DNA of 6,332 nt from JBJFGR01 sp051892875 (GTDB taxonomy: Bacteria; Pseudomonadota; Gammaproteobacteria; Enterobacterales; Succinivibrionaceae). Made by a program: the position numbers and the translations under genes. The notes under the pieces were generated by a model. That model was not told where the DNA came from, did not search any database, and saw only the letters and a program-made list of their open reading frames with translations. This document shows positions 1 to 5,974 of this stretch, piece by piece. The stretch covers positions 1 through 6,332 of the forward strand of contig JBJFGR010000138.1 of assembly GCA_051892875.1 (NCBI GenBank), given 5' to 3'. Position 1 is the stretch's first letter; the number at the start of each line of letters is the position of its first letter.

Positions 1-65
1 TAACATATGGATCTGATGGTCGTGGTCATAGCTTTACTTACCATGGTACATATACCAAAAAGTAA
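1..65 (+). CDS. 3' end of an unidentified upstream gene (partial)
   Basis: An open frame entering from the left edge (first full codon at 3) encodes about 20 residues, TYGSDGRGHSFTYHGTYTKK, and stops at TAA 63-65. The tail is rich in Gly, Ser, Thr, Tyr and His and ends in two lysines. The other two forward frames are less convincing: one has a stop after four codons, and the other gives a low-complexity hydrophobic peptide. I do not recognise the family and the remainder lies outside the window. An imperfect hairpin followed by a T-run at 130-178 could end its transcript. It is called coding only because the frame is open to the edge and the composition looks protein-like, so confidence is modest. 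Confidence 0.4.
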   Translation, partial: TYGSDGRGHSFTYHGTYTKK

Positions 66-83
66 CATAAGATAAACTTTTTA

Positions 84-120
84 TTTTCTGTCATGTTTTA
101 CCTCCTAACATGGCAGAAAA
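84..120. repeat. Near-perfect 14-bp inverted repeat
   Basis: TTTTCTGTCATGTT (84-97) pairs with AACATGGCAGAAAA (107-120) around a 9-nt loop, with a single G-T wobble at 91:113. T-runs precede it and A-runs follow it, the reverse of an intrinsic terminator on either strand, so I do not call it a terminator. The loop reads AGGAGG on the minus strand. It could be an mRNA-stabilising structure for the upstream gene, a protein-binding dyad, or a mobile-element end. Confidence 0.55.
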
Positions 121-129
121 GAAGGTTGT

Positions 130-178
130 ATTGAAAAATTTTCATTGGCTAGCAACCCATGGCAAAATTTCAATTTTT
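130..178 (+). terminator. Possible intrinsic terminator of the upstream gene
   Basis: An imperfect stem pairs 130-136 with 168-174, then 139-142 with 164-167 across a two-base bulge, then weaker pairs toward a loop near 149-156. A run of five T (174-178) overlaps the end of the 3' arm. The stem is AT-rich with bulges and lies 65 nt past the upstream stop codon, so the call is tentative. Confidence 0.3.
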
Positions 179-455
179 AAAGAACTTGCCTATTAAACAA
201 TAAAATGAAGTTGTTTATATACAAAGTACAAAGCATATGGTTTTAGAAATATAGAAAATTTAATAGATATGGTACTGTTTGTTAGGATGTTAAAAATAAT
301 AATACCACTTACAAATAAGAAAAATAAAGGATTGAAACTAATTAATAATGCTCATGGTGTATAGCCCTCTTTTTTTACAACAGCATTTTCATTCTGTTTT
401 TTTAGACATTTTTATTTTACACTTTTCATCAATTAAAGATTATATTTAAATAAAT

Positions 456-471
456 ATGTGATCCATGTGAT
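456..471. promoter_or_regulatory. Tandem ATGTGAT direct repeat, possible operator
   Basis: ATGTGAT occurs at 456-462 and again at 465-471, a 9-bp period, about 110 bp upstream of the Sel1 lipoprotein start. The first copy contains TGTGA, a CRP-like half-site, but the matching TCACA half at CRP spacing is absent (TGATT instead), so a classical CRP site is not supported. A regulator binding direct repeats is possible; chance is also reasonable in AT-rich DNA. Confidence 0.2.
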
Positions 472-526
472 TAAGGTAAAAAAAGAAAGAGAGAAGAACT
501 AAAAAACTTAAATGATAGCAATTGAA

Positions 527-532
527 TATAAT
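527..532 (+). promoter_or_regulatory. Candidate -10 box for the Sel1 lipoprotein gene
   Basis: A perfect TATAAT lies 44 bases upstream of the start codon at 577. No good TTGACA-like -35 is found at 16-18 bp (sequences around 503-510 are A-rich), so the assignment rests on the -10 and its position. In DNA this AT-rich such matches arise often. Confidence 0.3.
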
Positions 533-576
533 TTTTTTATTATTGATTTTATTGGTTTAAATTAAGGTGTTTTCAG

Positions 577-2505
577 ATGAATGTTAAATTTTTATGCACT
601 TGTAGTTTTTTATCTTTAATGTTATTGGGTTGTAATGAATCCTCTAATTGTCATAAATTCTATGAAGCTAAAAATTATGAACAAGCATTAAATGTCTGTC
701 CTAAGGCAGATGATGGTTTATCTAATTTTTATGTAGCAGAAATGTACTATAACGGAAATGGTGTTGCTGTAGATAAAGTAAAAGGAATAGAATTTTATAA
801 AAAAGCATCAGATATGGGGAATGTTAGAGCTTCCTATAAGTTAGGTGAAATATATTACATAGGAGAAGATGTTAATAAAGATTATAAAATAGTATTTGAA
901 GAGTTTTCTAAAGGTGCTGCTCAGGGGGATTATCCATCTATAGGAAGATTAGGTTTAATGTATCTAAATGGACAATATGTAGAAAAAGATAAAATTAAAG
1001 GGTTTGATATGGTATTGAAGGCTGCTAATGCTGGAGTTTCTAATGCCCAAATTGCTTTATACGTATGTTATAATGACGAGATAGCAAAAATTTATCCCAA
1101 TATTGATAAACTTCATTATTTGCAGATGGCGGCAGATAATGGTGATTCTGTGGCTTTATCTTTATTAATTCCTCAACTTATATCAGAAAATAAACACGAA
1201 GAAGTTGAAAAATATTCAAAAATTCTTTTAGAAGCAGGGGATTTGACTAATTATTCTATTATTTCTGCATATTATATGCTTACTAATGATTATCCAATGG
1301 CCTTTAAATATTATAAAGTTTTAGCTGAACATGATGATGCTGAAGCTTTGTATATTGTTGGTTTAGAATATAATAAAGGTGAGTTAACAATATTAAACAA
1401 AGAAAAAGCATTGGAACTAATAACAAAGTCTGCAGATAAAGGATATTTAAATGCTAAAAAATGGTTAGGGGTTTACTATACTAAAGATAATTTAGATAAT
1501 AGAAAAGCTGTTGAATATTTAAAACAATTACAAGGAACTGAAGTAGATGATATAAATATAGATTGTTTTTTAGGGTATAATTATAATATTCTAAATGATA
1601 AGAATTTAGCGTATAAGTATCTAAAATCAGGCATGGAAAAATATGGTCATTGTTCTCTTGAATATATTAATTTTCTTATAAATGAAGGCATGTATGAAGA
1701 ATTAATTTCTGTAGCTAACAATATTATATCTGATGAAAAATATAATTCTGAAGAAAAATCTTATGCATTTTATTCATTGTATAAAGCATATTCTACAGGA
1801 GAGTATGGAGTTGCTAAGGATGAAAAAAAAGCAGTCTTTAATTTAGAACAAGCAGTAAAAGTTGAACCTAATAAATACGGATTATTTAATTATCATCTTG
1901 CGTTTTTGTATGAGGAAGGAAAGTTAGTTAAAAAAGACTTGAATAAAGCATTTTTACTTTATAAAGCAGCAGTTAATAGTCCAAATCCTATTAAGTACGC
2001 TAAATTTAATTTAGCAGATATGTATCTAGAAGGACGAGGAACAAAAAAGGATGTAAAACAAGCTATCTCTATATTAGAAGAGATATCAAATAATGAAAAT
2101 TCAATATATTCAGAAGAAAATTCAGATGCTGCAACATTTGAACTATGTAGATATTATTTTTTAGGTTTTAAAGGCGTTCAAAAAAATTACAGTAAAGCTT
2201 TTAATTATTGTAAGAAACTTGCAGATAAAAACGATGTACTTTCTTCAATATTATTAGGAGAAATGTATAAAAAAGGCTTGGGAACAAATATAAATCTAAA
2301 AAAATCTTTTTCATATTTTAAAATAGCGGCAGATCAAAATGAACCTCTAGCTATGTTTAATGTCGGTCATATGTATATGTCTGGAATTGGTGTTGATAAA
2401 AATAGAAGTGTTGGAAGATTTTGGATTTGTGAATCTTCAAAATTAGGTTATAAGGAAGCTAAACAGTATTTGGAAAATAATAAATACAGCATTAGTTGTA
2501 ATTAA
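577..2505 (+). CDS. Sel1-repeat (TPR-like) lipoprotein, 642 aa
   Basis: The N-terminus is a lipoprotein signal: K4, a hydrophobic stretch from F5 to L17, and the lipobox LLGC with the acylated cysteine at C19, followed by Asn at +2. The mature protein is built from Sel1-like repeats, helical hairpins of about 36 residues with motifs such as A-x-x-x-L-G-x-x-Y-x-x-G and K-A-x-x-x-Y/F-x-K-A-A. Clear units lie near 48-82, 83-118, 119-154, 255-290, 434-468, 474-506, 515-552, 553-587 and 588-624; the middle (about 155-430) is more degenerate. Sel1 proteins usually act as scaffolds for protein-protein contacts; the partner here is unknown. The ATG at 577 is supported by TAAGGTG (563-569) 7 nt upstream and by the signal peptide starting there. 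It would be anchored to the envelope, most likely the outer membrane if Gram-negative. The kinase gene follows 317 bp later on the same strand, with a terminator-like element between. Family assignment is secure; function is not. Confidence 0.95.
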   Translation: MNVKFLCTCSFLSLMLLGCNESSNCHKFYEAKNYEQALNVCPKADDGLSNFYVAEMYYNGNGVAVDKVKGIEFYKKASDMGNVRASYKLGEIYYIGEDVNKDYKIVFEEFSKGAAQGDYPSIGRLGLMYLNGQYVEKDKIKGFDMVLKAANAGVSNAQIALYVCYNDEIAKIYPNIDKLHYLQMAADNGDSVALSLLIPQLISENKHEEVEKYSKILLEAGDLTNYSIISAYYMLTNDYPMAFKYYKVLAEHDDAEALYIVGLEYNKGELTILNKEKALELITKSADKGYLNAKKWLGVYYTKDNLDNRKAVEYLKQLQGTEVDDINIDCFLGYNYNILNDKNLAYKYLKSGMEKYGHCSLEYINFLINEGMYEELISVANNIISDEKYNSEEKSYAFYSLYKAYSTGEYGVAKDEKKAVFNLEQAVKVEPNKYGLFNYHLAFLYEEGKLVKKDLNKAFLLYKAAVNSPNPIKYAKFNLADMYLEGRGTKKDVKQAISILEEISNNENSIYSEENSDAATFELCRYYFLGFKGVQKNYSKAFNYCKKLADKNDVLSSILLGEMYKKGLGTNINLKKSFSYFKIAADQNEPLAMFNVGHMYMSGIGVDKNRSVGRFWICESSKLGYKEAKQYLENNKYSISCN

Positions 2506-2532
2506 AGATTTTCTTTTAATAGAAGTAGTGTT

Positions 2533-2551
2533 CTAGTATATTTGATACTAG
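2533..2551. repeat. Perfect 7-bp hairpin just after the Sel1 gene
   Basis: CTAGTAT (2533-2539) and ATACTAG (2545-2551) form a perfect 7-bp stem with a 5-nt loop, 27 nt after the Sel1 stop codon. There is no T-run behind it, so it is not a canonical intrinsic terminator. It may stabilise the 3' end of the mRNA. Confidence 0.4.
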
Positions 2552-2644
2552 CGATAATGAATATGCAAAATGGGACTGCAGTTGATTTCTAGACACCTAA
2601 ATGTGAATTATGAAATATATATTCAGCAAATTAAAGTAGCTTTA

Positions 2645-2678
2645 GATGGAGTTTACACACAAGTGCGTTCACTCTATC
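2645..2678. repeat. 34-nt symmetric imperfect hairpin
   Basis: GATGGAGT (2645-2652) pairs with ACTCTATC (2671-2678) with one G-T wobble. After a 2x2 internal loop, ACACAC (2655-2660) pairs with GTGCGT (2663-2668) with one mismatch, leaving an almost closed turn. The structure is centred exactly, with equal arms of 17 nt. It could be a structured element of an untranslated RNA or an operator dyad; I recognise no known family. Confidence 0.4.
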
Positions 2679-2697
2679 TATAAGGTAAAATTTCTAT

Positions 2698-2745
2698 GAG
2701 TCTTCTTGTTTTACCCACTCATATGCATGAAGACTCTTCTTTTTT
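2698..2745 (+). terminator. Terminator-like hairpin upstream of the kinase gene
   Basis: GAGTCTTC (2698-2705) and GAAGACTC (2729-2736) form a perfect 8-bp stem enclosing a 23-nt loop, followed by a T-rich run (2737-2745, interrupted by one C). It would stop transcripts coming from the Sel1 gene. The long loop is unusual. A second perfect stem, GGTAAAA (2684-2690) with TTTTACC (2709-2715), interleaves with it, and ATGAGT (2696-2701) can pair with ACTCAT (2717-2722), competing for the 5' arm. A regulated terminator is therefore conceivable. Confidence 0.5.
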
Positions 2746-2753
2746 GTTATAAT
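2745..2753 (+). promoter_or_regulatory. Extended -10 promoter for the kinase gene
   Basis: TGT-TATAAT (2745-2753) matches an extended -10 element (TGn plus a perfect TATAAT). No recognisable -35 lies 16-18 bp upstream, which an extended -10 can tolerate. It would start transcription near 2760 and give a leader of about 60 nt. It sits directly at the end of the terminator T-run, as expected for the next transcription unit. Confidence 0.45.
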
Positions 2754-2822
2754 GCATAAATTTGATACTTTTTAAACTTATAAGCGAGATTTTGGTATTT
2801 TCTAATTTGGTGGTAACGAAGA

Positions 2823-3254
2823 ATGTCTGATAAAACCATTGTAAATTCATTTAGTAGTAAATTAAAAACTGTAATCAATAACAATGTTAATCAAAATGTT
2901 CCAAATTTATTAGGGCAAGTTGTTTTAAATGAATATACAGTAAATGATAAGTTACCAGGAAACTCAGGTGAAGCAGATATCTATCTTGCTACAGAAAATA
3001 AAACATCTAAACAAGTAGTAATTAAACTATATAGACGTAAGAATGCTATAAAAGATGAAGTACTAAAGAAGTTACGTTCAATAGACAATAAGCATATTGC
3101 AAAAATATTAGCTTACGATAGCATAGATGAATATCCATTTATAGTAATGCCTTACTATAAGAACGGTAGCTTGGATAATCTAATAAATAATGGTGTTAGA
3201 TTTACTCTAGATGAATTAAAAACTCTTATAATTCCATCAATAAACGAAGCCTAA
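2823..3254 (+). CDS. Ser/Thr protein kinase N-lobe, cut short by an in-frame stop (143 aa)
   Basis: This piece encodes the kinase N-lobe and the start of the C-lobe. A glycine-rich loop reads LPGNSGEADIY (44-54), a degenerate form of LGxGxxGxVY keeping two glycines. The beta-3 lysine is K68 in VVIKLY, the helix-C glutamate is probably E79, and the hinge is MPYYKNGSLDNL (109-120). The frame ends at TAA 3252-3254 after INEA, in the helix just before the catalytic loop. The same frame then continues at once with KTIHEV and a catalytic loop, so the piece is the front part of one gene and not a complete protein. Alone it lacks the HxD and DFG residues and could not transfer phosphate. Residues 1-30 before the kinase fold are polar and unassigned. 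ATG 2823 is supported by GGTGG (2809-2813) 9 nt upstream. If the stop is a sequencing error or is read through, this entry merges with the next. Confidence 0.85.
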   Translation: MSDKTIVNSFSSKLKTVINNNVNQNVPNLLGQVVLNEYTVNDKLPGNSGEADIYLATENKTSKQVVIKLYRRKNAIKDEVLKKLRSIDNKHIAKILAYDSIDEYPFIVMPYYKNGSLDNLINNGVRFTLDELKTLIIPSINEA

Positions 3255-3269
3255 AAGACAATTCATGAA

Positions 3270-5921
3270 GTGGGTATTATCCATAAGGACCTAAAACCAT
3301 CAAACATGATGATTTCAGATGATGAGAGTCATATTGTTTTAATTGATTTCGGTATAAGTTCTGTTGTAACCAATAGTACAGTAGTGGTTACCCAAACAGG
3401 CAAATCACCATTCTACTCTGCACCAGAAACAACAACGGGGCTTTTTTTAGTCGAATCAGATTATTATTCATTATGGATTAGCTTATATGAGTTAACTACA
3501 GGATATACTCCATTTCAAAATACCTCTAGTAATATTAATGATAATGAAATATCTAGATACGCAATGATTCAGCAAATACCATATCCAGATGGATTTAATA
3601 AAAATCTAGCTAAATTGATAAATGGTCTTACATATAAAGATATTACTTACCGTAATGATAAGAATAATCCTAATAGGCGATGGGGATATGAAGAAATTTG
3701 CAAATGGTTAAAAGGTGAGGAGTTGATTGTTCCTGGTATATCTCCTAAATCTCCTAAGAGTATACATAAAAATGGGGAGGAACAGTTATTAAATAATGCT
3801 TTATTACATGGTGCGTTTATTCCATATAAGTTTAAGAATAAAACATATAATTCTCTATCAGATCTTCTTATAGCTTTAATGTCTAATTGGGAAGATGGTA
3901 AAAAAGAATTAGGTCGTGGCTTTTTAACTAGACACTTTGACAACATGAATGACAACTCTAGAAAAGAATTGTGTCAAGTTACTGAAAAATTATTTACCAC
4001 AACTCAAGAATCTAATGATCAAGACATAGCATTCTTCAAACTTATGTATGGGTTAGATCCAACAATTAAAAGTATCTGTTTTAAAGGAAATAATTACGCC
4101 GACATAACATACTATGCTAATAAATTATATATATTAGCAAGCAGATTCTTAAAAAGTAATAACCGAGATTCAAAGAAAAGTAAGAATAATGAATTAAGTG
4201 ATGCTGTTATTTTATTTGGATCTGATGCAATAATAGGTTATGTTAAGAATAACGAATCTTTAAAATCAATAATTCCGCTAATTGAAGATATAGCTAATTT
4301 TTTAAAAAACAATTCCATAAGCGTAATAGATAAGGTTCTCTACATTTGTTATAAACTCATAAATAAAGTTTTGGTAAAAATAAATGATAATGTTTTTACA
4401 AGCCAAGATGAAATTTCAGAATACTTTGGTGAACTTCAACATAAGGATTTAGAAGCTTTTGTTGAAGAATCCATGAATGCTATGGATAATGATACAGATG
4501 TTATCAGAAAGGTATATGGTAATAAGCTAGCAGATAATATTAATGAAATTTTATGGAATTACGAAAAATTATCAAAGGTTCTGAATTTACATAGAATATG
4601 TCCTAAATGTGGAAGTTTGGCTCCAGATCTTGCAAATAACTGTTTAGTGTGTGGTTGGAATTTAGATGATAAGGATTTGAGTGAGTGGTATTGTAATAAA
4701 TGTCATAGTGTAAACAGAGGAAAAGACGCCTTTTGTTCAAAATGTGGTCATCCACAAGGAATAGATTACCATGCTCCAATTACTTGTAGATCATGTGGTA
4801 GATCATTACCTCATGACGCCAAAGCCTGCGATTATTGTTTAACACCAATAAAAGGAAATCTTTTAATAGAACAAATTAAAGCACACAGACAGCTTTTTAT
4901 AATCATAGCAATTGTTATAGGTATATGTGCAATATCATATGCTGTCCTAATCAATAAGAGTAATTCAAACTATTGGAAAAAAAATTATGTTTCTGAAGTA
5001 AATCAATTACGTGATTCTTTATCTAAGTCTAATCAAAAACTTGATGAAAAATTAAAACAAGCATCAGAATTATCTCATAAGCTAGCTGAAAAGAATAAAG
5101 AAATTAAGATAATACAAGGTAATTTATCCAATATAGATAAAAAAAATCAAGATAACTTGTTAAGCAATCAAAAGTTAATAGAGGAAAATTCTAAACTTAA
5201 TACAGAAAAGCAAAGTTTGATATCTAAAATTGAAGATCAACATATAGAATTATTGGAAAACGAGGCGAAAATTGCTGAACTACAAAAACAGTTATCTAAA
5301 ATAAAACAAGAAGTTAGAAATAGTCAAAGAACAGAGGTCTTAGATACAAGTAGTGAAAAATTGAATCTTAAAGATGTAAAAATAGGCTCTATAGTTAAAT
5401 TTGGTTCATATATTCAAGACAACTCATATGCACAACCAATCGAATGGAGAATATTGGATTATGTTGATGGAAAAGCTCTTTTACTTACAGATAAATTGAT
5501 AGATGCAAAACCTTTTAATTCTTCAGGAAGAAGCAATATTTGGGAAGATAGTACTATTAGAAGTTGGTTAAATAATGAGTTTTTGAATACAGCGTTTACA
5601 GTTGAAGAAAAAAATAAAATTGTCGTATCGAATATTAATACTGATGGAAGAGTAACGAAAGATCGTGTTTTTTTATTAAGTATAGATGAAGTAGAAAAAT
5701 ATTTTCAAACTAATTATTTGCGAAAGGCGTATATTACTAAATATGCAAAATCTCATAATGGTTATAATTCTGGTGATTTAGGTTGGTGGTGGCTGCGTTC
5801 CCCTGGCAATCTCCAGGATTACGCTGCAAGCGTTAGCATCGGCGGCGGCGTCTTCGGTTACGGCAACAGCGTCCTTAGCGGTATCTACGCCGTGCGTGCG
5901 GCTTTGTGGGTGAATCTGTAA
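3270..5921 (+). CDS. Remainder of a transmembrane kinase with zinc ribbons and a DGR-type variable domain (883 aa)
   Basis: This continues the previous piece in the same frame; the GTG at 3270 is a frame convention, with no Shine-Dalgarno, not a likely real start. Domains by residue here: catalytic loop HKDLKPSN (5-12, D7), DFG (26-28), APE (51-53), helix-F segment DYYSLW (64-69) with Trp where kinases keep Gly, kinase end near 150. A helical linker (about 150-440) contains the motif SLSDLLIALMSNWEDG (195-210). Three CxxC...CxxC zinc ribbons follow, with Cys 444/447/458/461, 475/478/489/492 and 506/509/520/523. One membrane helix (541-561) and a coiled coil (about 575-690) come next. The DUF6273-like, C-type-lectin-fold domain (about 700-883) contains GSIVKFGSY, IEWRIL, WWWLRSPG and VRAALWVNL. 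The last ~45 codons are sharply GC-rich and resemble a DGR variable region. Kinase and ribbons should be cytoplasmic, the coiled coil and lectin domain outside. The domain order is secure; activity is doubtful. Confidence 0.85.
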   Translation: MGIIHKDLKPSNMMISDDESHIVLIDFGISSVVTNSTVVVTQTGKSPFYSAPETTTGLFLVESDYYSLWISLYELTTGYTPFQNTSSNINDNEISRYAMIQQIPYPDGFNKNLAKLINGLTYKDITYRNDKNNPNRRWGYEEICKWLKGEELIVPGISPKSPKSIHKNGEEQLLNNALLHGAFIPYKFKNKTYNSLSDLLIALMSNWEDGKKELGRGFLTRHFDNMNDNSRKELCQVTEKLFTTTQESNDQDIAFFKLMYGLDPTIKSICFKGNNYADITYYANKLYILASRFLKSNNRDSKKSKNNELSDAVILFGSDAIIGYVKNNESLKSIIPLIEDIANFLKNNSISVIDKVLYICYKLINKVLVKINDNVFTSQDEISEYFGELQHKDLEAFVEESMNAMDNDTDVIRKVYGNKLADNINEILWNYEKLSKVLNLHRICPKCGSLAPDLANNCLVCGWNLDDKDLSEWYCNKCHSVNRGKDAFCSKCGHPQGIDYHAPITCRSCGRSLPHDAKACDYCLTPIKGNLLIEQIKAHRQLFIIIAIVIGICAISYAVLINKSNSNYWKKNYVSEVNQLRDSLSKSNQKLDEKLKQASELSHKLAEKNKEIKIIQGNLSNIDKKNQDNLLSNQKLIEENSKLNTEKQSLISKIEDQHIELLENEAKIAELQKQLSKIKQEVRNSQRTEVLDTSSEKLNLKDVKIGSIVKFGSYIQDNSYAQPIEWRILDYVDGKALLLTDKLIDAKPFNSSGRSNIWEDSTIRSWLNNEFLNTAFTVEEKNKIVVSNINTDGRVTKDRVFLLSIDEVEKYFQTNYLRKAYITKYAKSHNGYNSGDLGWWWLRSPGNLQDYAASVSIGGGVFGYGNSVLSGIYAVRAALWVNL
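5781..5918 (+). other. Candidate DGR variable region (VR) at the 3' end of the kinase gene
   Basis: Base composition jumps to 81 G+C of 130 at 5781-5910 (hand count), against 17 of 60 at 5641-5700. The segment encodes WWWLRSPG then a Gly/Ser/Tyr/Asn-rich stretch and VRAALWVNL, the typical C-terminal layout of DUF6273/formylglycine-enzyme-like DGR variable proteins. Between 5811 and 5888 many codons are NNC: CTC, TAC, AGC, AGC, ATC, GGC, TTC, TAC, AAC, AGC, AGC, ATC, TAC. Each is reachable from AAC by changes at its two adenines only, as expected from adenine-specific mutagenic retrohoming. The template repeat and reverse transcriptase are not in the window. VR borders are approximate; the 3' invariant end probably lies near 5892-5918. 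Confidence 0.75.
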
Positions 5922-5945
5922 TCTGAAATCTTCAAATCTGGAATC
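5913..5945 (+). repeat. Tandem AATCTG-type heptad repeats across the stop codon
   Basis: AATCTG starts at 5913 and 5920, AATCTT at 5927, AATCTG at 5935 and AATC at 5942: five near-regular units with spacing 7, 7, 8, 7. They span the last two codons, the stop (5919-5921) and the first 24 bases after it. They begin exactly where the GC-rich variable region ends. They may be part of the initiation region for retrohoming or simple slippage-generated repeats. Confidence 0.6.
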
Positions 5946-5952
5946 ACCTAAT

Positions 5953-5974
5953 GCGATAGCTTGCTATTGCTATC
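5953..5974. repeat. Compact hairpin downstream of the variable region
   Basis: Two alternative pairings exist. GCGATAG (5953-5959) pairs with CTATTGC (5964-5970), 7 bp with one G-T wobble and a 4-nt loop CTTG. Alternatively GATAGC (5955-5960) pairs with GCTATC (5969-5974), 6 bp with an 8-nt loop. A tandem TTGCTA (5961-5972) creates the choice. DNA hairpins or cruciforms a short way past the VR are known to help target recognition in some DGRs, such as that of Bordetella phage BPP-1. There is no T-run, so it is not a good terminator. Confidence 0.45.

Larger units (their letters stand above)
66..576. other. Intergenic region of about 510 bp, no convincing gene
   Basis: No frame here has both a plausible start signal and protein-like composition; the longest candidate that I examined is a 31-codon frame at 269-364 without a Shine-Dalgarno sequence. 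Contents are two imperfect hairpins (84-120 and 130-174), a T-run at 370-376 without a good stem, the direct repeat ATGTGAT at 456-462 and 465-471, and a candidate -10 at 527-532 before the Sel1 gene. The rest is AT-rich sequence in which I see nothing. Confidence 0.6.
2823..5921 (+). pseudogene. Full kinase-receptor gene, 1,033 codons with one internal TAA
   Basis: The two pieces are one reading frame: 2823 and 3270 are in phase, and joining across TAA 3252-3254 gives INEA-x-KTIHEVGIIHKDLKPSN, a continuous kinase helix E and catalytic loop. A leucine is expected at x, so TTA to TAA (T to A at 3253) is the simplest origin. The whole protein would be 1,032 residues with K68, E79, H154-K155-D156, D175-F176-G177 and E202. 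TAA ends the Sel1 gene and this gene, so reassigned TAA is not supported. Nothing else in the 2.6 kb downstream is broken, so the lesion is recent, an artefact, or tolerated by readthrough. Confidence 0.7.

Noticed and set aside
38..94. An 18-codon minus-strand frame with a perfect AGGAGG six bases before its ATG
   Set aside because: The ribosome site is in the loop of an inverted repeat and the frame overlaps the upstream gene's end antisense. The peptide is very short with no family resemblance, so coincidence is more likely.
269..364. A 31-codon + strand frame in the first intergenic region
   Set aside because: No Shine-Dalgarno, low-complexity Lys/Ile/Asn composition and no family resemblance; expected by chance in AT-rich DNA.
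457..472. A CRP binding site
   Set aside because: Only one TGTGA half-site is present; the second half at proper spacing reads TGATT instead of TCACA.
3252..3254. TAA reassigned to an amino acid in this organism
   Set aside because: TAA ends the Sel1 gene (2503-2505) and the kinase gene (5919-5921), and no other in-frame TAA is found inside the long frames, so a code change is unlikely.
3647..3955. A 102-codon open frame on the minus strand
   Set aside because: It lies wholly inside the kinase-receptor gene, antisense to the linker, and its translation has no recognisable domain or start signal. It is a shadow of the AT-rich coding strand.
5913..5945. A CRISPR array
   Set aside because: The units are only about 7 bp, contiguous and without spacers.
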